Assembly: GCA_029776555.1 (NCBI GenBank)
Contig: JAKOSZ010000082.1
Span: 1-6,084, forward strand
Direction: 5' to 3'
DNA: 6,084 nucleotides
DNA from: Bacillota bacterium
GTDB taxonomy: Bacteria > Bacillota > Clostridia > Acetivibrionales > JAKOSZ01
The position numbers and the translations under genes were made by a program. The notes under the pieces are model-generated. The model saw nothing but the letters and a program-made list of their open reading frames with translations. It ran no database searches and was not told where the DNA came from. Shown in pieces: positions 6,013-6,084 of the stretch; position 1 is the stretch's first letter, and each line of letters begins with the position of its first letter.

Positions 6013-6084
6013 TAGCACCTTACCTTCCATAGTGACATTTTACCCAGATAATTAACAAGGTGACATTATCACAGAATAAACACA
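6006..6084. repeat. Right IS end with three GTGACATT sites
   Basis: GTGACATT, the complement of the left-end core, occurs at 6006-6013, 6032-6039 and 6060-6067, spaced 26 and 28 bp. The innermost copy overlaps the transposase start codon (6010-6012). The middle copy is part of the 26-bp arm at 6031-6056 that mirrors 4444-4469. Any transposase promoter must lie in this segment, so binding here could both mark the end and repress transcription. Confidence 0.8.

Larger units (their letters stand above)
4398..6084 (-). mobile_element. Insertion sequence, ISNCY-like, about 1.69 kb
   Basis: One DDE transposase on the - strand lies between related ends. The left terminus TGTCAATAACTTGAGAAAAT (4398-4417) and the reverse complement of the window's last bases, TGTGTTTATTCTGTGATAAT, both start with TGT. 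They align without gaps over 26 nt to a shared AATGTCACC, with 17 matches. A second, better-matched inverted pair lies inside: 4444-4469 against the reverse complement of 6031-6056, 22 of 26 identical and beginning GTTAATTATCT. The gapless alignment suggests the right terminus is at or very near the last base of the window, so the target duplication on that side cannot be read. The element is more AT-rich than the operon except for the structured segment at 4520-4667. The family name rests on transposase style (N-terminal HTH plus rve-type DDE core). Confidence 0.8.

Overview
The window comes from a Gram-positive, Firmicutes-type bacterium. The evidence is the conserved order cysE, cysS, rlmB, yacP on the + strand, strong AGGAGG-like ribosome sites, a textbook sigma-A promoter, and a YacP/Rae1-type NYN protein. 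Protein style and the mixed, near-balanced base composition point to Clostridia, perhaps the Peptococcaceae and relatives. That assignment is inference from sequence style, not from a search.

Positions 1-724 hold no credible gene. They contain a composite intergenic repeat: two diverged copies of a unit of about 260 bp (151-413 and 467-724), whose best-kept core of 83 bp matches at 80 positions with an offset of 311 bp. A large imperfect inverted repeat (1-217) is centred on an 8-bp-arm palindrome at 117-138. Positions 725-803 are a short non-coding spacer. A perfect-consensus promoter (TTGACA, 17 bp, TATAAT; 804-832) follows, then a leader of only about 20 nt.

Positions 861-4336 are one apparent operon. 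cysE (serine acetyltransferase) overlaps cysS (cysteinyl-tRNA synthetase) by 17 nt. After a 45-nt gap comes rlmB (23S rRNA Gm2251 methyltransferase), and 22 nt later yacP (NYN-domain ribonuclease of the Rae1 type). The set joins cysteine supply, charging of tRNA-Cys, and ribosome modification and mRNA surveillance. mrnC (Mini-III RNase), which in many Firmicutes lies between cysS and rlmB, is absent, and no T-box leader is visible before cysE.

Positions 4398-6084 look like a nearly or exactly complete insertion sequence of about 1.69 kb. It carries one DDE transposase on the - strand (445 aa, ISNCY-like) between ends built from repeated AATGTCAC motifs. It lies 61 bp after yacP, where sigH would be expected in many relatives. 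Downstream of the transposase stop is a GC-rich, strongly self-complementary segment of about 150 nt (4520-4667) with no coding role; it is the least explained part of the window.
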